NCBI GenBank assembly: GCA_036500345.1
Contig: DASYCE010000032.1
Span: forward strand, 124,001 to 188,000
DNA: 64,000 bases
From: Gemmatimonadales bacterium
Lineage (GTDB): Bacteria; Gemmatimonadota; Gemmatimonadetes; Gemmatimonadales; GWC2-71-9
Direction of reading: 5' to 3'
Every line of letters starts with the position of its first letter. The stretch's first letter is position 1. The notes beneath the pieces are model-generated. The model worked only from the letters and a program-made list of their open reading frames with translations, was not told the origin of the DNA and did not search any database. A program made the translations under genes and the position numbers. Of this stretch, positions 38,170-47,239 are shown in pieces.

Positions 38170-39185
38170 CACCGTCCCGAATCCGCCATTGGCATCGACA
38201 TCGGGGTCGGCGTGGCGTTGGCGACCGGCGCCTTGTCGAGGATGTACATCTGCGGCGGCGGGGCGCGATGCCCGAACGGAATCCACCGGTCGGCCGCCAT
38301 CGCCACGAACAGGAGCGCCAGGTACGAGAGCGAGTACTTGTACAGCTTCCACGTCGTTGGAGTGACGCCGTCCTCGCGCATGATTCGCCAGCAGAGCTGC
38401 ACGAAGCGCGCACCAAGGAGGACCGCGGCGACGCCGTAGACGAGCCCGGTCACGCCGACGATCGACGGCATGATCGTGAGCGGGATCAGCATCAGCGTAT
38501 ACAGGAGCATCTGGCGCTTGGTCTCGTGCACGCCATGGACATTCGGCATCATCGGGACGCCGGCTGCGCCGTAGTCGCGCTGCTTGTTGAGCGCCAGCGC
38601 CCAGAAATGCGGCGGTGTCCAGTAGAAGATGATCGCGAAGAGGTAGGCCGCGCCGAGGGAAAGTGATCCGGTCATCGCCGCCCAGCCGACCATCGGAGGG
38701 AAGGCGCCGGCGGCGCCGCCGATCACGATGTTCTGCGGCGAGGAGCGCTTGAGCCAGATGGTATAGACGAGGACGTAGAAGGCGAGCCCCGCGAGGGCGA
38801 GCCCGGCGGAGAGCGGATTCACGAAGTGCCAGAAGAGGACGAACGAGACCGCGCCGAGGGTCAGGCCGAAGAGGAGCGCCGCGTTCGCCGGGATCCGCCC
38901 CGACGGGATCGGCCGGGTCCGGGTGCGGGTCATCTTGTCGTCGATATCCCGGTCGAACCACATGTTGATGGCGTTGGCCCCCCCCGCCATCAGGTAGCCG
39001 CCGAGGGTCACCCACGCGACTTGCTGCCAGGTCGGCAGTCCGGCCGGGGTGATGAACATCGGAGCGATCGTCGTGATCAGGAGGAGCGAGATGATGCGCG
39101 GCTTCGTCAGCGTGACGAGGTCGGCGGCGAGCGACGGGTTCCGGACGGCGGTCGCTTCCGCGCGCGCACCAGCTGGGTTTGACAT
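38169..39185 (-). CDS. ctaB: Protoheme IX farnesyltransferase
   Basis: The 338-residue protein is a UbiA-superfamily prenyltransferase. The first aspartate-rich motif NMWFDRDIDDKM has Asn74, Asp78 and Asp82. The second region contains YGAAGVPMMPNVHG. About nine membrane segments are present. It makes heme O from heme B and farnesyl diphosphate for cytochrome oxidase. The C-terminal tail of about 30 residues, rich in Pro, Ala and Met, is not part of the core family. The gene overlaps the ABC exporter and is divergent from the permease gene. Confidence 0.95.
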
Positions 39186-39302
39186 CAGTCTGACGGACCT
39201 TCCAGCCTCCCCCTAGGCGGGGCGGCAATTCAGTGGCAGTTTTGGGCACCGCAAAATACTTGGTGTGATCCGGCTGTGCAGGGCAAACACGAAGGGAGAT
39301 CG

Positions 39303-40634
39303 GTGACCGAGCCTGCCGTGTCCGAAGACCGTCTCCCGCGCAATCTGGGGCTCTGGAGCGCCGCTGCCGTGCTGATCGGGACGACGATCGGGAGCGGCAT
39401 CTTCCGGGTGCCAAGCGTCGTGGCGAAGGACGTCGGCGCTGCCGGCCCGATGCTCCTGGTCTGGGTCCTCGGCGGGATCGTGACCCTGACCGGTGCCTTG
39501 TCGATTGCCGAGATGGCGGCGGCATTCCCGCGGTCGGGGGGGATCTTCGCCTACATCCTCGAAGCGGAGGGGCGCTTCTGGGCCTTTCTGTACGGGTGGG
39601 CCGAACTCACAGTGATCCGGGCGTCGGCGATCGGCGGGATATCATCAGTCTTTGCCACCTACCTCGCCCATTTCATCCCGCTCGACGCCCAGCAGCAGCG
39701 CTACGTGGCGGCGATCGCGGTCGTCCTGATCGCCGGACTCAACTACGTCGGGATCTCCTACGCCGCGGTGCTGATGAACTTCACCACCGTCCTCAAGTAC
39801 GGCGCGCTGGTGGGGTTGGGGCTCTTCGCCTTCGCGGCGGGAACACCGGCTGCGGCCGCGGCCCCGGTGACGGCGGTGGTCACGACCTCGGCGCTGCTGA
39901 CCGCGCTCGTTCCGGTGATGTACACCTACGATGGCTGGTCGAACCTCTCTTTCATCGGCGGCGAGGTGAAGAATCCCGGCCGCTACATGCCGCTGGCGCT
40001 GATCCTCGGCACCGGCGCGATCGTGGTGATCTATCTCCTGATGAATGTCGCGTACCTGCATCTCCTCCCGGTCTCGGTGATCGCAGCGACCGATCGCGTC
40101 GCCGACGCTGCGGCTGGGCGGATCCCGCTCTTTGGCGCGGCCGGCGGTGCGATCGTGTCGGGGATCGTCATGGTTTCATGTTTCGGGTCGGTGAACGGGT
40201 CGCTGATGACCGGGCCGCGGGTCTTCTTCGCGATGAGCGACCGCGGACTGCTTTTTCCGGTGGTGGCGCGGGTTTCACCGCGATTCAAGACGCCGTCGGT
40301 GGCGATCTGGCTCGCCGCCGCGCTGGCGGTGCTCTACGTGCTGCAGAACTCCTTCGCCCAGCTTGCCGACCGTTTCGTGCTCGGCACGTGGCCGTTTTAC
40401 GCGCTGGCAGTGGCGGGGGTCTTCATCCTGCGGCGCCGGCGTCCGGAGATGCCGAGGCCGTACCGCACCTGGGGGTATCCGATCACGCCGGCGCTCTTTC
40501 TGGTGGCGTCGGTGGGGATGATGGTCAACGCGGTGGTGACCAATCCGCGCGACAATGGGTTCACCTTCGGAATCATTCTGGCGGGGGTCCCCGTATACTG
40601 GCTCTGGCGTTGGTGGGAGTCGCGCCGGGCCTGA
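39303..40634 (+). CDS. APC family amino-acid permease
   Basis: The GTG at 39303 follows AAGGGAG by four bases and gives 443 residues; an upstream GTG at 39276 is possible. The first membrane segment carries IGTTIGSGIFRVP, the substrate-binding signature of the APC superfamily. About twelve membrane segments follow. RRRRPEMPRPYRTWGYP near the C-terminus is typical of LAT-like members. It transports an amino acid or polyamine across the inner membrane; the substrate is unknown. Confidence 0.92.
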   Translation: MTEPAVSEDRLPRNLGLWSAAAVLIGTTIGSGIFRVPSVVAKDVGAAGPMLLVWVLGGIVTLTGALSIAEMAAAFPRSGGIFAYILEAEGRFWAFLYGWAELTVIRASAIGGISSVFATYLAHFIPLDAQQQRYVAAIAVVLIAGLNYVGISYAAVLMNFTTVLKYGALVGLGLFAFAAGTPAAAAAPVTAVVTTSALLTALVPVMYTYDGWSNLSFIGGEVKNPGRYMPLALILGTGAIVVIYLLMNVAYLHLLPVSVIAATDRVADAAAGRIPLFGAAGGAIVSGIVMVSCFGSVNGSLMTGPRVFFAMSDRGLLFPVVARVSPRFKTPSVAIWLAAALAVLYVLQNSFAQLADRFVLGTWPFYALAVAGVFILRRRRPEMPRPYRTWGYPITPALFLVASVGMMVNAVVTNPRDNGFTFGIILAGVPVYWLWRWWESRRA

Positions 40635-40689
40635 TCTGGCGCCAATGTCACCCTCCTGCCACGGCTGCGGTTTTTCCGGGTTTCCCAAC

Positions 40690-40720
40690 TTGCAACTCCC
40701 GGCTTTGGGAACGACATTAT
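40690..40720 (+). promoter_or_regulatory. Possible promoter of the second TonB-dependent receptor
   Basis: TTGCAA (40690-40695) and CATTAT (40715-40720) are separated by 19 bases, slightly long for a sigma-70 promoter. The start codon is 57 bases downstream. Confidence 0.35.
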
Positions 40721-40777
40721 CCCCCGGCGGTGCCACCGCCCACACGCGTTCACCATCTTGACAAAACAGGAGCAGGC

Positions 40778-43700
40778 ATGCAGCGGATAGTGCGTCTGAT
40801 GCTGGCCAGTGCGGCCGCGTTTCTGGTGCTGCTGATCGCGCCGGGAACGGCGATGGCCCAGGGGGCCACGACCGGTGCCATTGGCGGCTTCGTCCAGGAC
40901 AGCGCCGGGAATCCCATTCCGAATGCGACCGTCCGGGCTGCGAGCAGCAGCACCGGGCTCACGCGGTCGGCAGTGAGCGGGTCGAACGGCCGCTACGTCA
41001 TCAGCGGACTCGAAGTTGATCACTACAAAGTCTCGGCGACCGCGATCGGCTACAAGCCGAAAGAGGAAGGTGATGTTCGCGTCACGCTGAGCAACACCAC
41101 GCAGCAGAGCTTCAGCATGGAGCACCTGGCGGTCCAGCTCCAGGAGATCGTGGCGAACGCCGCGCCGTCGACCGGTGATTTCGGCACCTCACGGACCGGC
41201 GCGCAGACGACCGTTTCCGACACGATGATCCGCCGGCTTCCGACCCTCAATCGCCAGCTGGAAGACTTCATCCGATTGACGCCGGAAATCACCACGACCC
41301 CGCAGGCGAGCGGCGGCACCACCGGCCAGGCGATCTCGATCGCCGGCCAGAACAACCGCTTCAATTCGATCCAGGTCGACGGGACCGATCAGCAGGACCG
41401 TTTCGGCCTCGGCAACACCGGTGAACTCGGTGGCCAGGCGAGCGGGCGCGGTATCTCGCTCGAAGCGGTCAAGGAGTTCGACGTGGTGCTGGCGCCGTAC
41501 AACGTGACCCAGGGCGGCTTCACCGGCGGTCTGGTCAACGCCGTGACGAAGAACGGCACCAACACGGTGGCGGCGACGGCGTTCTACACCTTCCGCAACC
41601 AGGACATCGCCAGCAACGTGCCGTTCATCGCGAACTCGCAGTTCTCCATCAAGGAGTTCGGCGGGTCGATCGGCGGCCCGATCATCAAGGACAAGCTCCA
41701 CTTCTTCGTGGCCGGCGAACTCAACCGCGCCACCAAGCCGGCGGCGGGACCGTACCTCGGCCAGTCCGCAAGCATCACCCCTGGGCCGCCGATCGACCAG
41801 GCAACGTTTGACCGGTTCACGCAGATCCTGGGAACGTACGGTATTCCCGGTGGCTCGGCGGGGCTGATCAACGACCAGAATCCGATCACCAACCTCGTCG
41901 CCCGCGTCGACTGGACGCTGAGCGACAAGTCGCGCATGGTCTTCCGCAACATCTACGACAATGCCAAGGGCGACGATTTCTCGCGCTCGGCGTCGACCTT
42001 CTCGTTGACGTCGAACCAGTTCCGCCGCGCCGAGATCGACAATTCCAATTCGTTCCAGTGGTTCCACAACAGCACCAATGGTGGCAACAACGAATTCCAG
42101 CTCGGCTACATCCACCAGAACTTCTCGCGGGCGCTGAGCTATGTCGGTCCGCAGATCCGCGTCTTCTCGGTGCCAGTGGCGTCGGGGTCGGGGACGTATT
42201 CGCTGATCGCCGGTGCGGACTCCAACTCGCACATCAACGGCCTGCAGCAGGACATCTACGAATTCCACGATGACTACACCTTCCCCTTCAAGGGGAATGC
42301 GGCGCACCTCGTCACCATCGGTACCCGCAGCGATCTCTACAAGTCGGTCGACTTCTTCGAACAGAATCTCTATGGCGCCTGGTCGTTCAACGGGCTCGAT
42401 TCGCTGGCGGCGGGGAATGCGCACAGCTACGCGGTCGGTCTCCCGCGCGGCGGCGTCGATCCGGCGGCGCGATTCAAGACCGCCGATCTGGCGTTCTACC
42501 TGCAGGATCAATGGACGGTAAGTCCGCGCTTCAATGTGGTGTACGGTCTCCGGGGCGAGGCGCCGGTCTTCCTCGACAAGCCGGTGCACAGTGATTCGAT
42601 CGCGAATCATTTCCAGCGCAACACCGAAGAAGTTCCGTCGAACTGGCTGATTTCCCCGCGGGTCGGCTTCAACTACAACAGCGCCGACGGTTATACGCAG
42701 ATCCGCGGCGGTATCGGGACGTTCGCCGGGATTCCGCCGTACGTCTGGATGGCGAATCTCTTTACCAACAACGGCTTCGGCCTGGGCCAGCTCACCTGCG
42801 CCAGCGGGAGCACCGCGGGTCCGGCGCCTGGGCTCACGGCGGGTGAAGTGGGACCGGGGAACAACCCGCAGGAGTGCGCCAATGGTGCCGGCCTCAATTC
42901 GGGCCAGATCGGCGTCGTCAACACCGTCGATCCGTCGTACAAGCAGGCCGAAAATCTCCGCGCGACCCTCGGCATGGACCACAAGCTGCCGATGGGCTTT
43001 GTCGGGACGATCGACCTGACCTGGACCAAGGTTCTCGAGGCGCCGTTCATGACCAACCTCGACCTCGATCTGGCGCAGTCGTCGATCGCGGTGAAGACCG
43101 ATCCGAATGGGCGGGTGATGTACGGCACGATCGCCGCGAACGGTGCCTCAACCAAGGCGCTCAAGCCGGGCGTGCCGAATATCTACAGCGGCGGCGCCTA
43201 CGACCTCGAGAACACGACGCACGGTCATGCGTACAGCGCCGCGTTCTCGCTCAAGAAGGCGTTCTCGCGTTCAATCGCCATCAACGCGTCGTACACCTAT
43301 TCGCGGTCATACTCGGTGCAGGACTTCACGTCGAGCGTGGCGGCGTCGAACTTCAACTTCGGCTGGGAAACCGCAGGGAACCTCCTCGACAAGACGACGA
43401 CCGCTCCGGCGGCGTGGGATCAGCCGTCGCACCTCGTCGCTGCGGTGACCTACACCGCGCCGTGGAAGAAGCTCCCGACCGACATCTCGTTCATCTATCA
43501 GGGATTCTCGGGAATCCCGTTCACCTATACTTATGGCAAGGTTGGAAGTGCGAGCGGCGACCTCAACGCCGACGGCGTGAGCGGCAACGACCCGATCTTC
43601 ATCCCCAACACGACGAACATCGACACCACCATGTTCGTCAACTTCACCGGATCGGTCGGTGGCGGCGCCTCGCGCAACATTTCGCGCGAAGAGCAGGCCG

Positions 43701-44086
43701 ATTCGTTCAAGTCGTTCGTCAACCAGATGTCGTGCCTGCAGGACCAGCAGGGGAAGCTGATGTCGCGGCGCAGCTGCCGGAATCCGTTCTTCAGCACGCT
43801 CGACCTCTCGGTGCGGCAGTCGCTGCCGTCGCTCAGCGGCCACAAGCTGACGCTCGAGGCGGAGATCTTCAACTTCCTCAACTTCCTTGACGGGAGCTGG
43901 GGCCAGTACCGTTCCAACGGCACCTTCCAGGACGTCTTCCTCTTCACCCAGACGGCGATGAAGGCGGACGGAACGCCGATTGTCCGCTTCGACCCGAATC
44001 TCGCGAACCTCAACACCCGGTTCCCGAAGGTGGTCAACGCCAACAACTTCTGGCAGGCACAGCTGACATTGCGGTACGCCTTCTAG
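40778..44086 (+). CDS. TonB-dependent receptor, carboxypeptidase-regulatory type
   Basis: The ATG at 40778 follows AGGAG by five bases; the protein has 1102 residues. The signal peptide ends PGTAMA before Gln. A carboxypeptidase-regulatory-like domain (GGFVQDSAGNPIPNATVRA) is followed by a plug domain (SIAGQNNRFNSIQVDGTDQQD) and a barrel ending LTLRYAF with terminal Phe. This layout matches Oar-like surface receptors. No SusD-type gene is near. It has its own terminator at 44103, so it is probably a single-gene transcript. Confidence 0.93.
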   Translation: MQRIVRLMLASAAAFLVLLIAPGTAMAQGATTGAIGGFVQDSAGNPIPNATVRAASSSTGLTRSAVSGSNGRYVISGLEVDHYKVSATAIGYKPKEEGDVRVTLSNTTQQSFSMEHLAVQLQEIVANAAPSTGDFGTSRTGAQTTVSDTMIRRLPTLNRQLEDFIRLTPEITTTPQASGGTTGQAISIAGQNNRFNSIQVDGTDQQDRFGLGNTGELGGQASGRGISLEAVKEFDVVLAPYNVTQGGFTGGLVNAVTKNGTNTVAATAFYTFRNQDIASNVPFIANSQFSIKEFGGSIGGPIIKDKLHFFVAGELNRATKPAAGPYLGQSASITPGPPIDQATFDRFTQILGTYGIPGGSAGLINDQNPITNLVARVDWTLSDKSRMVFRNIYDNAKGDDFSRSASTFSLTSNQFRRAEIDNSNSFQWFHNSTNGGNNEFQLGYIHQNFSRALSYVGPQIRVFSVPVASGSGTYSLIAGADSNSHINGLQQDIYEFHDDYTFPFKGNAAHLVTIGTRSDLYKSVDFFEQNLYGAWSFNGLDSLAAGNAHSYAVGLPRGGVDPAARFKTADLAFYLQDQWTVSPRFNVVYGLRGEAPVFLDKPVHSDSIANHFQRNTEEVPSNWLISPRVGFNYNSADGYTQIRGGIGTFAGIPPYVWMANLFTNNGFGLGQLTCASGSTAGPAPGLTAGEVGPGNNPQECANGAGLNSGQIGVVNTVDPSYKQAENLRATLGMDHKLPMGFVGTIDLTWTKVLEAPFMTNLDLDLAQSSIAVKTDPNGRVMYGTIAANGASTKALKPGVPNIYSGGAYDLENTTHGHAYSAAFSLKKAFSRSIAINASYTYSRSYSVQDFTSSVAASNFNFGWETAGNLLDKTTTAPAAWDQPSHLVAAVTYTAPWKKLPTDISFIYQGFSGIPFTYTYGKVGSASGDLNADGVSGNDPIFIPNTTNIDTTMFVNFTGSVGGGASRNISREEQADSFKSFVNQMSCLQDQQGKLMSRRSCRNPFFSTLDLSVRQSLPSLSGHKLTLEAEIFNFLNFLDGSWGQYRSNGTFQDVFLFTQTAMKADGTPIVRFDPNLANLNTRFPKVVNANNFWQAQLTLRYAF

Positions 44087-44102
44087 ACATCACGATTGTT
44101 CG

Positions 44103-44142
44103 ATGAAAAGGGTTCCGCAGTTCGCGGAGCCCTTTTCATTTG
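44103..44142 (+). terminator. Rho-independent terminator after the second receptor
   Basis: ATGAAAAGGGTTCCGC (44103-44118) pairs with GCGGAGCCCTTTTCAT (44124-44139), with one G-T pair, and is followed by TT. It lies 17 bases after the stop codon. Confidence 0.85.
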
Positions 44143-44204
44143 TCCGTCACGTCGCGACGATCTCGCGTTGACCCGCTGTTGACGGTGGCGCGGTCAACTT
44201 GGTC

Positions 44205-44591
44205 ATGGACGCGGTCATCATCTCACTTCGGCTCGTTCCCGGATCGCCGGTGCTGGCGACTGACACCGGCCGCGCGACCCTCTTCGGGGTCTGGCTCCGC
44301 GAGCGGGTGATCGCCGCCGCGGCGCAGTCGCCGGCGATTCGCTGTCACGTCATCGCGCTCGAGGGCCGCGCGATGTCCGTCGTGCTGGTCCCGGCCGTTC
44401 CGCTCCGGACAAGATCTGCGATTCGCGGATGTGCCGATCGGATCCGTCGGAGGACCGAGCTCGCCGCGCTGGCGATGTGCGGATTGTCCGAGGGCAATCC
44501 GCTCTGGCTACCGGATTACGACTTCACTCTGGCGAGGAGCACCACGGCGATGAGAAGGAAGACGACATTCATCGACCACGCGGCGACGTGA
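44205..44591 (+). CDS. Doubtful 128-residue hypothetical protein
   Basis: This ATG-started frame in the 44143-44515 gap gives a protein beginning MDAVIISLRLVPGSPVLA with no recognised domain. It runs 76 bases into the 3' end of the lptG gene on the other strand, and its C-terminal part (FTLARSTTAMRRKTTF) reads like antisense of that gene. No ribosome-binding site is obvious; GTTGAC and GTCAAC inverted repeats lie just upstream (44178-44198). It may be a real small gene with a wrong end, or non-coding. Confidence 0.3.
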   Translation: MDAVIISLRLVPGSPVLATDTGRATLFGVWLRERVIAAAAQSPAIRCHVIALEGRAMSVVLVPAVPLRTRSAIRGCADRIRRRTELAALAMCGLSEGNPLWLPDYDFTLARSTTAMRRKTTFIDHAAT

Positions 44592-45607
44592 TAGTCGATG
44601 ATTCCCTTGCCGCCGACCGCCTTCATGATCTGCAGGCCGGTGAGGTACGCCAGCGTCGTGCCGAGCGCGATGGCGAGGCCGATCGCGGCGCCCGCGCGGG
44701 CGTTGGTGATGGCAAGCGGGGCGCCGAAGAGGGCCACGATAAGGCAGGCAACCGGCACGGCGTACTTGAGCGGCAATTCGACGCCGAGAGCTCCCGGGTC
44801 GGCGCCTGAGAGCTTGAGGCGCTTGAGATAGTCCCGCAATTCGGCGGTGGTCATCTCCTCGGCCTTCTTGTCCTGGGTCATCAGCGCGGCCGGTGATTCG
44901 CTGAACGGCCTGAGCCGCATGCTCCTGAACTGGAAGGTCGCCAGGACGTCGAGAGAATCCGACACGAGATAGGCGTTGCCGCGCCGGAGTGACCACCACC
45001 CCTTCGACGGGATCCACACAGCGCTGTCGGCGGCGACAGTCCAGCGCTGCCCGGCCGCTGTCTGCGCGCCTTCGCCGACAAAGCCGATCGCCCGCGGCGG
45101 CTGGGCGTGCATCTCCTTGATCCCCCAGGTCCATCCGCTCGGCGATGCGTACGCGAAGGAGCTCCGGAATTGATCGCGCGCCGACGCCTTCTCATGGTGC
45201 AGCTCCTTCTGGCGCGTCGTGCTGTACGACGCCAGCTCCTGCAATTCAAAATCCGCCGGTACCGCGATCGTGGCGAGGATCAGCATCGGCGCGATGAGGC
45301 GGTAGAACGAAATCCCGCCACCCTGGACCGCCGTCAGCTCGCTGTGGCGGCCCAGCGCGTTGAGGGTGAAGACCGTCGCGAAGAGGACTGCGGCGGGGAC
45401 GAGGATCGCCATCTTGGATGGGAAGAGAAAGAGCTCGCCCAGGAAGATCTGGTTGACGGGAACGTGCGCGTCGGAGAGGCGCGCAAAGCGTTCCGACAGA
45501 TCGATGATGACCGCGACCGCCGGCACGCCGAAGGCGGAGATGACGAAGGTGATGCACCATTGCTTCAGGACGTAGCGATCGAGGACGCCGAAGGAACGAA
45601 GACTCAT
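44516..45607 (-). CDS. lptG: LptG-like permease of the lipopolysaccharide exporter
   Basis: The 363-residue protein has the YjgP/YjgQ layout: VLDRYVLKQW before the first membrane segment, two more segments, a periplasmic beta-jellyroll domain (about 130-265), and three C-terminal segments (KYAVPVACLIVALFGAPLAI). With LptF and LptB it pulls lipopolysaccharide out of the inner membrane. It follows and overlaps the lptF gene (ATGA), the normal order. No lptB is in the window. Confidence 0.9.
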   Translation of the reverse strand: MSLRSFGVLDRYVLKQWCITFVISAFGVPAVAVIIDLSERFARLSDAHVPVNQIFLGELFLFPSKMAILVPAAVLFATVFTLNALGRHSELTAVQGGGISFYRLIAPMLILATIAVPADFELQELASYSTTRQKELHHEKASARDQFRSSFAYASPSGWTWGIKEMHAQPPRAIGFVGEGAQTAAGQRWTVAADSAVWIPSKGWWSLRRGNAYLVSDSLDVLATFQFRSMRLRPFSESPAALMTQDKKAEEMTTAELRDYLKRLKLSGADPGALGVELPLKYAVPVACLIVALFGAPLAITNARAGAAIGLAIALGTTLAYLTGLQIMKAVGGKGIIDYHVAAWSMNVVFLLIAVVLLARVKS

Positions 45608-47205
45608 CGTCCCCGCCGCAATCCGCGCACGAATTCGGCGATCGCCGTGAACGGTCCGCCGGTGCGTGACGTGCCCATCTCCCGGTTCGCCGATGCGAGC
45701 GCGAGGATACCGGCCGCAGTAAAGAGGATCAGCGGCGAGTAGAGGGCGACGGCGGGGTTGAGCGCCCCGGTGCGCGCGATGTTCTCACCACCCTGCAGCA
45801 GGATGTAGAAGCCGAGGAAGATGACCAGCGACCCGCCGATGACGAGTCCGATCCCGCTGCCGGGATACTTGAGCGCCAGTGCCATGCCGATCAGGACGAA
45901 GCAGAATGACGCGAGCGGAATCGCAAAACGCTGGTGATACTCCACCTGGTACCGGCGAACCGTCTCCACGGTGCTGTGGAGGCCGTCGCGCAGATCACTG
46001 ACCTGTTGCGCGGTGGTGCTGAGGCCGTTCGTCACGGGAACGATCGGCGGCACGAGGAAACGTTGCGGCTGGAGGACGGTGCCGTTTGTATTGAGTGGCG
46101 ACCCGTGCGGTGCAGTTGATGGCGGTGCCACTGGTTGCTGCGGTGTTGGAGCCACCGGCTTCTGCGGTGATTGTGCCACTGGCTTCTGCGGTGTCTGTGC
46201 CGCCGCCTGCTGCGGCAGCATCAACCGCTTGAACCACGCCTCGACCTTGCGATAGGCGCCGCAGTGCGGTGCGAACTTGACCGGTGCGCGGGCCGACGGA
46301 GGCGGAAGGGCGCCGAGGCCCGAGAGGATCCGCAAGTCGCTGGCGGTGTACTGTTCGATCTGTCGTCGCTGGTTGTCGACGCTCCATTGCTGCGGACCGT
46401 TCATGTCGAGGAGTTCGCAGCTGCTCAGCTCCTTCTCACCGCGATTGGTCTGGTTGCCGGCCAGGTCCAGCTGCGTCTGGACATTGCGAATCGTGACCTT
46501 GTTGTTGACGAACTGCGTCTGCTGCAGCTGGCCCGATTGATCGTTGGCGAATTCGTAGATCTCGCCGTGGTGCAGGAGGAGGACCAGGTCGGTACCGTTC
46601 GCCGATTCGGACATGGTGCCGCTGTCGGCGATGATCAGGCGCCGGGTGTTCTCATAGAAGGGGAGATCGAAGATCGTGACATTGTGCATCCCGCCACTGA
46701 CCGGATCGATGCGGTCGGCGCGGAGGACGTATCCCGACGGGGCCGGCAGGACGTTGAGCACCTGCTGCTGCAGCGCCAGCGTCGGTGACTTGCTCATCGC
46801 CGCTTGCTGGAGGTTGACCAGGCGGGCGTTGCTGCGAGGGCAGAGCTGATCGTACACCAGGAAGTTGACGACGGCGACGCAGGTGGCTGCGAGGAGTGCC
46901 GGGCGCGCCATCCGCCAGACGGAGATGCCGTTGGCGTACATCGCCACCATTTCGAGGGCGGCGGCGAGCTGGCTGTAGCCATATAGCGTGCTGACGAGGA
47001 CCGCCATTGGCAGGGTGAGCGCCACCAGCGCCGGCAGGAAGAGAAGTACAGCTTCGACCATGATCCAGGCGGGGAGCGATCGCCCGCCGAAGCGCTCGAT
47101 CAATGGCGGGAGTGACTGCAACAGCATCATCCCCGTGAGCGCCGCAACACCCCACAGAAAGGGGCCCGTCAGAGACCGCAGGATGTGGCGGGAAATCAGG
47201 CGCAT
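45604..47205 (-). CDS. lptF: LptF-like permease with repeat-containing periplasmic insert
   Basis: The N-terminus LISRHILRSLTGPFLWG and the membrane segments at both ends fit the LptF/LptG family. The 533-residue length is well above the usual 360 or so. The excess is a low-complexity stretch at about residues 328-360 built from Pro-Gln-Lys-Pro-Val-Ala units, inside the region expected to face the periplasm. It precedes and overlaps lptG and is divergent from sprA, with only about 35 bases between the two start regions. Confidence 0.88.
   Translation of the reverse strand: MRLISRHILRSLTGPFLWGVAALTGMMLLQSLPPLIERFGGRSLPAWIMVEAVLLFLPALVALTLPMAVLVSTLYGYSQLAAALEMVAMYANGISVWRMARPALLAATCVAVVNFLVYDQLCPRSNARLVNLQQAAMSKSPTLALQQQVLNVLPAPSGYVLRADRIDPVSGGMHNVTIFDLPFYENTRRLIIADSGTMSESANGTDLVLLLHHGEIYEFANDQSGQLQQTQFVNNKVTIRNVQTQLDLAGNQTNRGEKELSSCELLDMNGPQQWSVDNQRRQIEQYTASDLRILSGLGALPPPSARAPVKFAPHCGAYRKVEAWFKRLMLPQQAAAQTPQKPVAQSPQKPVAPTPQQPVAPPSTAPHGSPLNTNGTVLQPQRFLVPPIVPVTNGLSTTAQQVSDLRDGLHSTVETVRRYQVEYHQRFAIPLASFCFVLIGMALALKYPGSGIGLVIGGSLVIFLGFYILLQGGENIARTGALNPAVALYSPLILFTAAGILALASANREMGTSRTGGPFTAIAEFVRGLRRGR
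46127..46222 (-). repeat. 24-bp in-frame repeat inside lptF
   Basis: Four 24-base units start at 46127, 46151, 46175 and 46199; the last is diverged. Three of them read on the minus strand as eight-residue PQKPVA-type units. The repeat keeps frame, so copy-number change would lengthen or shorten the periplasmic linker without breaking the protein. Confidence 0.8.
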
Positions 47206-47239
47206 TCTGGCTCAAGTCGCGGTAGCTTTGGACGTTACC

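Noticed and set aside
38170-39525. Upstream extension of the ABC exporter frame over ctaB
   Set aside because: The extension translates to Arg/Pro/Ala-rich nonsense and overlaps ctaB in another frame. The ATG at 38169 fits the family start.
40758-40763. TTGACA upstream of the second TonB receptor as a -35 box
   Set aside because: It is only 15 bases before the start codon and overlaps the ribosome-binding site region, so it cannot be a -35 box for this gene.
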